A stretch of DNA of 64,000 nt from Stappia sp. MMSF_3263 (GTDB taxonomy: Bacteria; Pseudomonadota; Alphaproteobacteria; Rhizobiales; Stappiaceae), in assembly GCF_030733745.1 (NCBI RefSeq), contig NZ_JASHIK010000011.1, positions 62,001 to 126,000 on the forward strand. Reading direction: 5' to 3'. The notes under the pieces were generated by a model. That model saw only the letters and a program-made list of their open reading frames with translations, was not told the DNA's origin and did no database searches. Below are positions 1 to 7,500 of the stretch, one piece after another (positions within the stretch are counted from its first letter, which is position 1; every line of letters begins with the position of its first letter). A program made the position numbers and the translations under genes.

Positions 1-80
1 AGGAACATCACGGCCAGCATCAGGGCCAGAATGTTCTCCGCGCGCCGATGGAAGAACCGCGCCACGCGTTTCAGCCGCAT
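1..80 (-). CDS. TRAP transporter small permease (DctQ-like), N-terminus only
   Basis: Only the first 26 codons are inside the window. The frame starts with ATG at 80 and reads MRLKRVARFFHRRAEN followed by the hydrophobic start of a membrane helix (ILALMLAVMF). A basic N-terminus leading into a helix is usual for the four-helix DctQ subunit, and the gene sits directly downstream of a DctP-type binding protein gene. Identity therefore rests mostly on context. A GC-rich hairpin separates the two genes. The matching large permease DctM would lie beyond the left edge. Confidence 0.6.
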   Translation of the reverse strand, partial: MRLKRVARFFHRRAENILALMLAVMF

Positions 81-129
81 GTCGACCTCCGGGAGGGGAT
101 ATCGGGCGCAACCAGAGCGCCGCCAGAGG

Positions 130-165
130 GGGATTGTGACCCGCACGCGGGCGGGTCACAATCCC
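130..165 (-). repeat. 15-bp perfect hairpin between TRAP binding-protein and small-permease genes
   Basis: The arm at 130-144 (GGGATTGTGACCCGC) pairs perfectly with 151-165 across a 6-nt loop. It lies between the binding-protein stop (178) and the permease start (80). No T-run follows on the transcribed strand, so it looks like an mRNA-stabilising or attenuating element rather than a full terminator. Confidence 0.8.
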
Positions 166-177
166 GGCGTCACCGTC

Positions 178-1164
178 TCACAGCGCGTTGATGCGCTCGA
201 CGATGCCTTCCGGCCAGTCCTTTGCAAGATCCGACCCCAGATAGAGCTTCTGGGCGTGGGCGCGGAACGCGTCGACATCCGGCTTGTAGATTTCCAGTCC
301 CTGCTCCTTGAAGAAGGCGGCAAGCTCGCTCTCCCGCTTCAGGTGCTGTTCCGTGCTCCAGGCAATCGCCGCGTCGGCGGCCTCCTGGACCTTCTGCTGC
401 TGCTCCGCCGACAGCTTGTTCCAGGTCGGCAGCGAGATGGTCAGGAGATCGTAGCCGACCAGATGCGAGGTCTGAACGATCTGCTTCATCACCTCGTAGA
501 ACTTCATGTTCTGAACGTTGGGGAAGGGGTTGTCCTGGCCGTCGATGGCGCCCGTCTGCAGGGCCGTGTAGACCTCGGCATAGGCGAGCGGTACAGGATT
601 GGCCCCAAGCGCCGTGCCGAGAAACTGCCAGGCGTCGCCGCCGGGCATGCGCAACTTGACGCCGGCGAGGTCGGCGGGCGTCGTGATCTTCTTGTCGATC
701 CTGAGGCCGACCTGGCGTGAGCCGAAATAGGTCGGGCCGAGGATCTTGACGCCGAGCTGCTGCTCGACCAGTGCCGTCATTTCCTTGCCGACATCGCTGC
801 GGAAGAAGGTGGCCAGGTGCTCCGCGTCGCGGAACAGGTAGGCCGATGTCAGCACCGACCAGGCCGGGATCTGGTTGGAGACGTCCTGCGGGGCGATGTT
901 GCCCATCTCCAGGTTGCCGCGCTGCAGGGCGACAAGCTCGGTCCCCTGCTTGAACAGGGTTCCTCCATAATAGCCTTGATAGTCGAAGTCGCCGCCGATC
1001 CCTTCGGCGAACTTCTTCATCATCTCGGCGCGGATGTCCTTTTCCGAGAACACTGCCGAGAAGCGGATCTGGACCTTGTCCTGGGCTGCCGCCGGGGCGG
1101 CAAGGCCCGCGGCGAACAGGACGGCGCCCGCCGCCATCAGTGCCCGTCTGGTGAAAGTCTTCAT
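178..1164 (-). CDS. TRAP transporter periplasmic substrate-binding protein (DctP family)
   Basis: This 328-residue protein has a Sec signal peptide (MKTFTRRALMAAG... cleaved near AAAQD, residues 1-28) and the DctP fold. The family's substrate-contact region is recognisable at VKLRMPGGDAWQFLGTALGA, whose Arg usually salt-bridges a substrate carboxylate, followed by AEVYTALQTGAIDGQDNP. It would capture an organic acid in the periplasm and hand it to the DctQM permease encoded downstream on the same strand. The start ATG at 1164 follows a purine-rich GGGAGGAC stretch. The divergent neighbour is a GntR regulator, the likely controller. The AroE-family gene nearby makes a shikimate- or quinate-like acid possible, but nothing in the protein fixes the ligand. 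Confidence 0.88.
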   Translation of the reverse strand: MKTFTRRALMAAGAVLFAAGLAAPAAAQDKVQIRFSAVFSEKDIRAEMMKKFAEGIGGDFDYQGYYGGTLFKQGTELVALQRGNLEMGNIAPQDVSNQIPAWSVLTSAYLFRDAEHLATFFRSDVGKEMTALVEQQLGVKILGPTYFGSRQVGLRIDKKITTPADLAGVKLRMPGGDAWQFLGTALGANPVPLAYAEVYTALQTGAIDGQDNPFPNVQNMKFYEVMKQIVQTSHLVGYDLLTISLPTWNKLSAEQQQKVQEAADAAIAWSTEQHLKRESELAAFFKEQGLEIYKPDVDAFRAHAQKLYLGSDLAKDWPEGIVERINAL

Positions 1165-1267
1165 GATAGTCCTCCCTTACCAACATGACGCGACGGCTCC
1201 CGTGTAGAAGCCTGCCTCCCCGGACTCATGCCACTAGACAGATGACGGATCAATAGGCATTAGAAAA

Positions 1268-1280
1268 AATATCGGATATT
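1268..1280. promoter_or_regulatory. Candidate GntR operator in divergent TRAP/GntR promoter
   Basis: AATATC-G-GATATT is a perfect 13-bp palindrome in the AT-rich part of the 194-bp gap between the TRAP binding-protein gene and the first GntR gene. Its position and symmetry suit an FCD-type GntR dimer, but no second copy is obvious. Confidence 0.35.
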
Positions 1281-1358
1281 ATAAGTTATGTCATTTAATC
1301 TGACGTGCCGCTTGCCCGGAGACGGGGCAGGCGGGGTGAGCAGGAGGAGGCAGGACGA

Positions 1359-2045
1359 ATGCCGGCAGCCGGGGTAGCGGGCGACACTGCGGGCGAAACG
1401 GCCTATCGGCGCATTCGCCACGACATCCTGTTCGGCGCCCTGCAGCCGGGCGCCCGTTTGCGGCCCGAACGGTTGCGCGGCCCCTACGGAGCCAGTACCA
1501 GCACCCTGCGGGAGATCCTCTATCGCCTGTCGTCGGAGGGGCTGGTGGTCGCCGAAGGGCAGAAGGGTTTCGGGGTCTCCCCCGTTTCCGTGCAGAATTT
1601 CCGGGAAATCGCGGGCATGCGGCAGCTTCTGGAGAGCCATGCGATCCGGGAATCCTTTCGCCAGGGCGATGTGGACTGGGAAGCAGATGTCGTTTGCGCG
1701 CACCACAAGCTCGCCCGACTGGAGCGTCGGATGCTCTCGGGCGAGCACGGCATTTCGCAGGACTGGAAGCACTATGATCTGGAGTTCCACAAGGCGCTGA
1801 TCTCGGCCTGCGGTTCGCAGGCCCTGATGGACGTCCACGCGCAGGTGCTCGATCACTACCTGCGTTATCAGGTGATCGCGGTGATCTTTCGGGGCGAGGC
1901 GGCTTGCGAGGAGCACCGGCAGCTGCGTGACATGGCGCTGGCGCGCGATGCGGATCGCGCTGCCGCGGTCCTGCATGGGCATGTCGAGGCCTGTGTCGAG
2001 CATGCGATGCAGGCCGGGCGACTGGCCGGACCTTGCGGGGATTAG
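1359..2045 (+). CDS. GntR-family transcriptional regulator, FCD (FadR) subfamily, copy 1
   Basis: The 228-residue product has an N-terminal winged helix (about residues 15-80, with STLREILYRLSSEGLVVAEG as the recognition and wing region) and an all-helical FCD ligand domain. Metal-ligand-like residues are present (D in YDLEFH, H in EEHR, H in HGHVEA). I chose ATG 1359 because AGGAGG lies about 12 nt upstream; an in-frame GTG at 1305 would add 18 Arg-rich residues. It is divergent from the TRAP genes and is followed 37 bp later by a paralogue of identical length. FCD regulators usually respond to small organic acids, so it probably controls the TRAP transporter and adjacent catabolic genes. 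Confidence 0.9.
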   Translation: MPAAGVAGDTAGETAYRRIRHDILFGALQPGARLRPERLRGPYGASTSTLREILYRLSSEGLVVAEGQKGFGVSPVSVQNFREIAGMRQLLESHAIRESFRQGDVDWEADVVCAHHKLARLERRMLSGEHGISQDWKHYDLEFHKALISACGSQALMDVHAQVLDHYLRYQVIAVIFRGEAACEEHRQLRDMALARDADRAAAVLHGHVEACVEHAMQAGRLAGPCGD

Positions 2046-2082
2046 CGTTGCTTCGGGGGCTCGCCGACAGTATCACTTGGCC

Positions 2083-2769
2083 ATGAAAACCGACGATTCC
2101 GCCGCAAACGACACCGCACCCGCCACGATCGGAGAAAACGCCTATCGTCGGATCAGGACGGACATCGTCTTCGGTCGCCTTACGCCGGGCCAGAAGCTGA
2201 GGCTCGAGAAGCTGCGGGACACGTACGAGGCCAGCATCAGCACGCTGCGCGAGATCCTGAACCGGCTCTCGTCGGAGGGACTGGTGGTGGCGGAGGGGCA
2301 GCGCGGCTTCGAGGTCGCGCCGGTTTCCGTTGAAAACCTTCGTGAAATCGCGGCCCTGCGAACGCTTCTGGAAACACATGCGCTGGAGCAGTCCTTCGAG
2401 GCGGGCGATATCGAGTGGGAGGGCCGCGTCGTGTCGGCCCATCACAAGCTGGCGACGCTGGAGCGCCGCATGCGCGAGGGCGATCGCAGCGAAACCGAGC
2501 TGTGGAAGCGCTACGACTGGGAGTTCCATCAGGCGCTGATCTCGGCCTGCGGCTCGCGCGTCCTGATGGACACCCACGCCGCTGTCTTCGACAAGTATCT
2601 GCGCTACCAGATGATCGCGCTTTCCTTCCGCGGAGACATCGCCGCCGAGGAGCACCGGATCCTGCATGATTGCGCGCTGGAGCGCGATGCAGGGTGCGCG
2701 CGCGAGGTGCTGGTGCGTCACATCGAGGGCGGCGTCGAGCACGCCCTGGCGACCGGTACGATCAGGTGA
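2083..2769 (+). CDS. GntR-family transcriptional regulator, FCD subfamily, copy 2
   Basis: This 228-residue regulator is a close paralogue of the upstream gene. Long blocks match, for example STLREIL.RLSSEGLVVAEG, ALISACGS, and the YDWEFH / EEHR metal-site region, while the N-terminal arm and C-terminus differ. I chose ATG 2083 because the helix-turn-helix starts about 18 residues later as in copy 1; the frame is open further upstream, overlapping copy 1. The tandem arrangement indicates a local duplication with divergence, and may reflect related effectors or heterodimer formation. It is followed by an AT-rich gap containing a palindrome and then the AroE-like gene. Confidence 0.9.
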   Translation: MKTDDSAANDTAPATIGENAYRRIRTDIVFGRLTPGQKLRLEKLRDTYEASISTLREILNRLSSEGLVVAEGQRGFEVAPVSVENLREIAALRTLLETHALEQSFEAGDIEWEGRVVSAHHKLATLERRMREGDRSETELWKRYDWEFHQALISACGSRVLMDTHAAVFDKYLRYQMIALSFRGDIAAEEHRILHDCALERDAGCAREVLVRHIEGGVEHALATGTIR

Positions 2770-2788
2770 TTCTCGTATTTTGAATGAT

Positions 2789-2800
2789 GTTTTTAAAAAC
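2789..2800. promoter_or_regulatory. AT-rich palindrome upstream of AroE-like gene
   Basis: GTTTTTAAAAAC is a perfect 12-bp palindrome in the short gap between the second GntR gene and the AroE-family gene. It could be a regulator site or the AT-rich part of a promoter, and nothing else identifies it. Confidence 0.25.
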
Positions 2801-2890
2801 GTATGATGAAAATTAAAATGTGTGTTGCGGAATTTCAGGCCGCTCACTACCCTGTGGCGCATTATCGGTGAACCAGCAGGAAGTGTGCAG

Positions 2891-3745
2891 ATGGCCCGCG
2901 TGCGGCTCGGCCTGATCGGCGACAACATCACCCGGTCGCAATCGCCCAGGCTTCATGTCGAGGCGGGGCGGCTGAGCGGCATCGATGTTTCCTATGAGCG
3001 GCTGATCCCCCTGGACCTTGGCCTGGATTTCGACGCCGTCTTCGACCGGTGCGCGGCCGAAGGGTTTCGCGGCATCAATGTCACTTATCCCTACAAGGAG
3101 CAGGTGGTGCCACGCCTCGACATGCCCGACCCGCTGATCGCGGGGATCCGGGCCTGCAACACGGTTCTGTTCTCCTCACCCCGGCCGGAAGGGCACAACA
3201 CCGATTATTCCGGCTTCGTCGCCGCCTTTCGCGCCCGCTTCCCCGGCGAGACGCCGGGCAGGGTCGCGATGGCGGGTGCCGGCGGTGTCGGAAAGGCCGT
3301 CGCCTTTGCGCTGGCCGGCCTCGGGGCGGTGGAACTGCGCGTTTACGACAGGGATCCGGGGCGGGTGCGCGGACTGGCGGAGGCTCTCGCCGCCGCCGGC
3401 ATCGCCATGCCGGTGGTCTCATGCACCTCGATGAATGAAGCGGCGGAGAGCATCGAGGGGCTCGTCAATTGCACCCCGCTCGGGATGGTCGGTTATCCCG
3501 GAAGCGCAATGACCTTGCAGCAGATGCGTGGTGCCGCCTGGGCCTTTGACGCGGTCTATACCCCCGTCGACACCCAGTTCCTGCAGCAGGCGGAGCGGGT
3601 CGGGGCCCGGACGCTGAGCGGCTACGACCTCTTCTTCCACCAGGGCGTGGATGCCTTCCGCCATTTCACCGGCATCGACGTCGATGCCGGCGCCCTGCAA
3701 GGGGCGCTTTCCGGCGACATGCGCGAGGGAGCGCGGCAAGGGTAG
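2891..3745 (+). CDS. Shikimate/quinate dehydrogenase family oxidoreductase (AroE-like)
   Basis: The 284-residue enzyme has the two-domain AroE layout. The N-terminal substrate domain carries SQSPRLH (substrate serines), INVTYPYKEQ with the catalytic Lys, and HNTDYSGF with the paired catalytic Asp. The NAD(P) domain carries GAGGVGKA and later NCTPLGM and GYDLFFHQG. It would interconvert 3-dehydroshikimate/shikimate or quinate-type substrates in the cytoplasm. Placement beside two GntR genes and a TRAP system suggests a catabolic rather than biosynthetic copy. I chose ATG 2891, with AGGAAG eight bases upstream; a GTG at 2822 would add 23 atypical residues. Confidence 0.85.
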   Translation: MARVRLGLIGDNITRSQSPRLHVEAGRLSGIDVSYERLIPLDLGLDFDAVFDRCAAEGFRGINVTYPYKEQVVPRLDMPDPLIAGIRACNTVLFSSPRPEGHNTDYSGFVAAFRARFPGETPGRVAMAGAGGVGKAVAFALAGLGAVELRVYDRDPGRVRGLAEALAAAGIAMPVVSCTSMNEAAESIEGLVNCTPLGMVGYPGSAMTLQQMRGAAWAFDAVYTPVDTQFLQQAERVGARTLSGYDLFFHQGVDAFRHFTGIDVDAGALQGALSGDMREGARQG

Positions 3746-3767
3746 GAGGACGGGACCCGCCTCCGGT

Positions 3768-4454
3768 TCACCCTGCAGGAGAAGCGGCGACCAGGAGCAT
3801 CGGCTGTGTCAGGCGGAACCCGTTTTCGGCAGGCGCGGCGCGTTCCTTCAGCAGGGCGTCGAGTTCTTCCCGCAGCGCCTCGGCGATCGCGCGGCGCGCC
3901 GGATCGACCGCCACCAGATAGTCGATGAAACCGTCGACCGAGGCGAAATCGGTGAAGCGGTCATACTGCTGTTCCTGGATCCGCGACCAATGCCCCTCGG
4001 CGATGTCGGCGCGAAGCGCGACGAGTGCCTCGCGGCGGATGTCGGTCTCGTCCTCGACCGGGCGCATGACGTCGAAGAAGCTGCCTTCCGCCAGCGGCTC
4101 GACGACGATCAGCGTGCCGCCCGGGCGCAGCACCCGTCGTACCTCGGCAAGAGCCTGGCGCATCAGCGGCACCGGCACATGGTGCAGGGCATTCAGGAAG
4201 ATCGCGGCATCCAGGCTGGCATCGGCAAAAGGCAATGCCTCGGCCGTCGCCCGCTCGAACCGCACCTGCGGCACGCCCTCGCGGGCGCGGGAAGCGGCAT
4301 CCGCGTCCGGATCGATGCCGGTCACCGTGTGGCCGTGGGCGGCGAGCACCCGCGAGAGGGCTCCGCTGCCGCAACCGATATCGGCGACGGTGCGGGCGCC
4401 GGCGCCGGCCAGGATCGAGAGGATCCGTTCGGGTGTCTGCATGATGTCAGGCAT
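3768..4454 (-). CDS. Class I SAM-dependent methyltransferase
   Basis: This roughly 228-residue protein has the Rossmann-type motif I VADIGCGSGALSRVLA, motif II acidic residue in GIDPDADA, and the ALPFADASLDAAIFLNALHHV and RVLRPGGTL segments of Methyltransf_11 proteins. The acceptor is unknown. ATG 4454 overlaps the stop of the upstream CoA-transferase gene by 8 bp; ATG 4442 is an alternative. Either implies translational coupling. Co-expression with a CoA-transferase is unusual: it may methylate a small acid in the same pathway or protect a carboxylate. Confidence 0.85.
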   Translation of the reverse strand: MPDIMQTPERILSILAGAGARTVADIGCGSGALSRVLAAHGHTVTGIDPDADAASRAREGVPQVRFERATAEALPFADASLDAAIFLNALHHVPVPLMRQALAEVRRVLRPGGTLIVVEPLAEGSFFDVMRPVEDETDIRREALVALRADIAEGHWSRIQEQQYDRFTDFASVDGFIDYLVAVDPARRAIAEALREELDALLKERAAPAENGFRLTQPMLLVAASPAG

Positions 4455-5598
4455 CGATCCGTGAAAACTCCGCGCGCACTTTTTCCGTCTGCTCGCCAAG
4501 TGCCGGCACGGGTCCGAATTCCGGCGACTTGCCATCGACCAGCGCGCCGGGGGCGAGCAGGCGGACGGGGCCGGTCGGCGTGTTAGCCTCGACATGACGG
4601 TTCTGCGGGTGGCGGACGAGATCTTCCATCGTGCTGACCCGCCCGAAGGCAATGCGGGCATCGCGCAACTTGTCGGCGAGCGTGTCGCGCGGATGTTCGG
4701 CGAAGACCTCGCCGATGATCGCATCGAGTTCCGCGCGATGGGCGACGCGGCGCGAATTGCTGGTGAAGCGGGTGTCGGTGGCGACTTCCGGCCGGCCGAG
4801 CACGCCGCTGCAGAAGTTGACCCATTCGCGCTCGTTCTGGATGGAGAACAGCACTTCCTTGCCATCGTTTCCCGAATAGGCGCCATAAGGGGCGATGGTC
4901 GGATGGTTGAGGCCGTTGCGCTCCGGGTCCTTGCCGCCATAGGCATATTGCAGATACGGCACGTTCATCCAGTCGGCGAGCGCGTGGAACAGCGAGACCG
5001 CGATATGCCGGCCTTCGCCGCTGCGTTCGCGGGCAAACAGCGCCTGCAGCACCGCCTGGTGCGCGGTCATCCCCGCGGCGATGTCACAGACGGAGACGCC
5101 GACGCGCGCCGGGCCTTGCGCATTTCCGGTAATCGCGGAGAGGCCGCTTTCCGCCTGCACCAGGAGGTCGTAGGCCTTCAGGTCGCGGAACGGACCCTCG
5201 TCGCCATAGCCGGAAATCGACACCGTGATGAGGCGCGGATTGGCCTCGCGCAGCCGGTCGGGGGCAAAGCCCAGACGGTCGATGGCGCCGGGCGCCAGGT
5301 TCTGGATGAAAACGTCCGCCTTGAGGATCATCGTTTCCAGCAGGGCCTTGTCCTCGTCCTGGCGCAGGTCGAGGCAGACGGATTCCTTGCCGCGGTTGAG
5401 CCAGACGAAATAGGCGCTCTCGCCATGCACGAGGTGGTCATAGGCGCGGGCGAAATCGCCTTCCGGGCGCTCGACCTTGATGACGCGGGCGCCAGCCTCG
5501 GCCAGTCGCCCGGACAGATAGGGCGCGGCGACGGCCTGCTCCACGGAAACCACAAAAAGACCGGACAGATCACCCTGCATCGTCGACGCATCTCCCAT
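4447..5598 (-). CDS. Class III (CaiB/BaiF/Frc family) acyl-CoA transferase
   Basis: The 383-residue protein matches the formyl-CoA-transferase family. VKVERPEGDFAR and WLNRGKESVCLDL lie near the N-terminus, the expected catalytic Asp is in VSVCDIAAGM, and the C-terminal NRHVEANTPTGPVRLLAPG block is typical. Such enzymes move CoA between an acyl-CoA donor and a carboxylic acid, often a dicarboxylate such as itaconate, malate or mesaconate. The start is ATG 5598; ATG 5580 is an alternative. It is divergent from a CitE-like lyase and overlaps the methyltransferase gene. Together with the lyase and the MaoC-like hydratase at 17.2 kb it could make up an itaconate/mesaconate-type pathway. Confidence 0.88.
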   Translation of the reverse strand: MGDASTMQGDLSGLFVVSVEQAVAAPYLSGRLAEAGARVIKVERPEGDFARAYDHLVHGESAYFVWLNRGKESVCLDLRQDEDKALLETMILKADVFIQNLAPGAIDRLGFAPDRLREANPRLITVSISGYGDEGPFRDLKAYDLLVQAESGLSAITGNAQGPARVGVSVCDIAAGMTAHQAVLQALFARERSGEGRHIAVSLFHALADWMNVPYLQYAYGGKDPERNGLNHPTIAPYGAYSGNDGKEVLFSIQNEREWVNFCSGVLGRPEVATDTRFTSNSRRVAHRAELDAIIGEVFAEHPRDTLADKLRDARIAFGRVSTMEDLVRHPQNRHVEANTPTGPVRLLAPGALVDGKSPEFGPVPALGEQTEKVRAEFSRIDA

Positions 5599-5825
5599 TT
5601 GATTGCGGCCAGTATGCCCCATGGCCCCGGCAAGGGGTAATAGAGGCGATGCCGCGCAGCTATTGCAGGAGGCTATGTCTCCGCTCCCGCCCACGGTTTC
5701 ATCTGTCGTCCGCGCTGCCCGCCATAGACCGGGGCAATGGAGCCACGCCAAAATCGCTATTGGCCATCGTCTCCGTGTACGCGCAGGCTGGGGGGAACGG
5801 CTCTTTACACCAATGGACGGACGCG

Positions 5826-6665
5826 ATGAAAGACAAGACGGAAAAAGATCAAGCCGGGGCGATCGACCGCATCACATTGCCGCTTTTCGTTCCCGGCGAC
5901 CGACCGGAGCGATTTGCCAAGGCGATGGCCGCCGGCGCGGACGCGGTGATCGTCGACCTGGAGGATGCGGTTGCACCCGATGCCAAGGAGCGTGCACGCG
6001 CCGGGCTTGCCGAAGCGCTCGCCCCGGTGACTGGAACGGTGCCGGTGCTTGTGCGGATCAACGCGCGCGGCACGCCCTGGCACGCGGGCGATCTTGCCGC
6101 CTGCGCCGGGCTGCCGCTTGCCGGCCTCGTCCTGCCCAAGGCGGAGAGCGGAGCCGATTGCGTTGCCGTGCGGGAGGAGACCGGCCTGTCCGTGGTGGCG
6201 CTGGTGGAAAGCGCCAGAGGCCTGCGCAACGCGGAGGAGATCGCCATGGCAAGTCGCCGGCTCGCCTTCGGCTCCATCGATTTCGCCGCCGACCTCGGCA
6301 TCGCCCATGAGCGCGATGTCCTGCTGCCGGCGCGGTTCGCGCTGGCCATGGCGGCGCGGCTCGCCGGTCAGGCCGCGCCCATCGACGGGGTGACGACGGC
6401 GCTGCGCGAGGAGGATGTCATCGCTGACGATTGCCGCCATGCGGTTGCCATGGGTTTTGGTGGAAAGCTGATCATCCATCCGGCGCAGATCGAAGCCGCC
6501 CGCAAGGGCTGCGCCCCCTCCCAGGGTGAATGCGACTGGGCGCGGCGGGTGCTTTCCGCGGTGGAGGGCGGCGCGGCCGCAATCGCTGTCGACGGCGCGA
6601 TGGTCGATGCGCCGGTGATCGCGCGGGCAAGGCGCATCCTGGAGCGCGCCGCCGCCACCGTGTGA
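5826..6665 (+). CDS. HpcH/HpaI aldolase / citrate-lyase beta family protein (CitE-like acyl-CoA lyase)
   Basis: This 279-residue TIM-barrel protein has the CitE signature LFVPGDRPERFAKAM and VIVDLEDAVAP, the metal-binding Glu in VALVESARGL and the Asp in FGSIDFAADLG. Family members cleave 3-hydroxy-acyl-CoA thioesters such as citramalyl-CoA, malyl-CoA or beta-methylmalyl-CoA into acetyl- or propionyl-CoA and a 2-oxoacid. ATG 5826 is chosen because the conserved domain begins about 18 residues later; the open frame upstream has no family similarity. The gene faces the CoA-transferase across a 227-bp divergent promoter region. Confidence 0.87.
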   Translation: MKDKTEKDQAGAIDRITLPLFVPGDRPERFAKAMAAGADAVIVDLEDAVAPDAKERARAGLAEALAPVTGTVPVLVRINARGTPWHAGDLAACAGLPLAGLVLPKAESGADCVAVREETGLSVVALVESARGLRNAEEIAMASRRLAFGSIDFAADLGIAHERDVLLPARFALAMAARLAGQAAPIDGVTTALREEDVIADDCRHAVAMGFGGKLIIHPAQIEAARKGCAPSQGECDWARRVLSAVEGGAAAIAVDGAMVDAPVIARARRILERAAATV

Positions 6666-6684
6666 CAGGCTTTCGCCTGGCGAC

Positions 6685-6713
6685 AAAAAACGCCCGTGCC
6701 ACTGGCACGGGCG
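6685..6713 (-). terminator. Intrinsic terminator of the SDR/ALDH/Liv operon
   Basis: On the minus strand a 10-bp perfect stem (CGCCCGTGCC / GGCACGGGCG) with a 3-nt loop is followed by six T residues (6685-6690 read as A on the plus strand). It lies 29 bp beyond the stop of the SDR gene. It also sits in the convergent gap after the CitE-like gene, but has no U-tract in that direction. Confidence 0.9.
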
Positions 6714-6741
6714 CTGAAGTTGATGGGGCTGCGCAAAATCG

Positions 6742-7491
6742 TCAGATGGTTCTTCCGCCGTCGACCTCAAGGATCACGCCGGTGATGAAGTCGGCTTCGT
6801 CCGAGGCGAGGTAGAGCGATGCATTGGCGATGTCACGCGGCTCCGACAGCCGGCCCATCGGGATCGTGGCGATGAATTTCGCCCGGTTCTCCGGCGTGTC
6901 GGGCACGCCCATGAACTGCTCCAGCAGGCCGGTCGCACCCATCACCGGGGCGATGCCGTTGACGCGAATCCGGTCCGGCGCAAGCTCGACGGCGAGGCTG
7001 CGGGTCATCAGGTTCACCGCGCCCTTCGACGAGTTGTACCAGGTCAGGCCGGGGCGCGGGCGGATGCCGGCGGTCGAGCCGACATTGATCATCACGCCGC
7101 CGCCTTGCGCCCGCCAGACCGGCACGCAGGTCTTGGTCATGTGGAAGATCGACAGCACGTTGATGTCGTAGATCTTGCGGAAGGTCGCCTCGTCCGTCTC
7201 CATCAGAGGCCGGTTGGGGTTGGTCCAGCCGGCATTGTTGACGACAATGTCGAGTGAACCGAAGGCCTTGACCGTCGCCTCGACGGCGGCCTGCACGTCG
7301 TCCGCCTTCGAGACGTCGCACTTGATGGCGATGGCCGCGTCGCCCAGTTCGGCGGCAACTGCCTTCGCGCCCTCCTCGTTGAGGTCGACGATGGCGACCT
7401 TCGCGCCCTCGCGCACATAGGTCTCGGCGATGCCCTTGCCGAAGCCGGAGGCGGCGCCGGTGACGAGGGTGGTCTTTCCTTGAAGTCGCAT
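6742..7491 (-). CDS. SDR-family NAD(P)-dependent oxidoreductase
   Basis: The 249-residue classical short-chain dehydrogenase has the cofactor motif TGAASGFGKG (residues about 11-20), NNAG, the catalytic Ser in NVGSTAG, the YNSSK active site and a C-terminal ITGVILEVDGG. It resembles FabG-type and glucose-1-dehydrogenase-type enzymes, and the substrate is unknown. It is the last gene of the operon with the aldehyde dehydrogenase and the LivKHMGF importer, so it probably oxidises an alcohol or reduces a ketone derived from the imported compound. A strong terminator follows. Confidence 0.87.
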   Translation of the reverse strand: MRLQGKTTLVTGAASGFGKGIAETYVREGAKVAIVDLNEEGAKAVAAELGDAAIAIKCDVSKADDVQAAVEATVKAFGSLDIVVNNAGWTNPNRPLMETDEATFRKIYDINVLSIFHMTKTCVPVWRAQGGGVMINVGSTAGIRPRPGLTWYNSSKGAVNLMTRSLAVELAPDRIRVNGIAPVMGATGLLEQFMGVPDTPENRAKFIATIPMGRLSEPRDIANASLYLASDEADFITGVILEVDGGRTI

Positions 7492-7500
7492 TGTCTGTCC

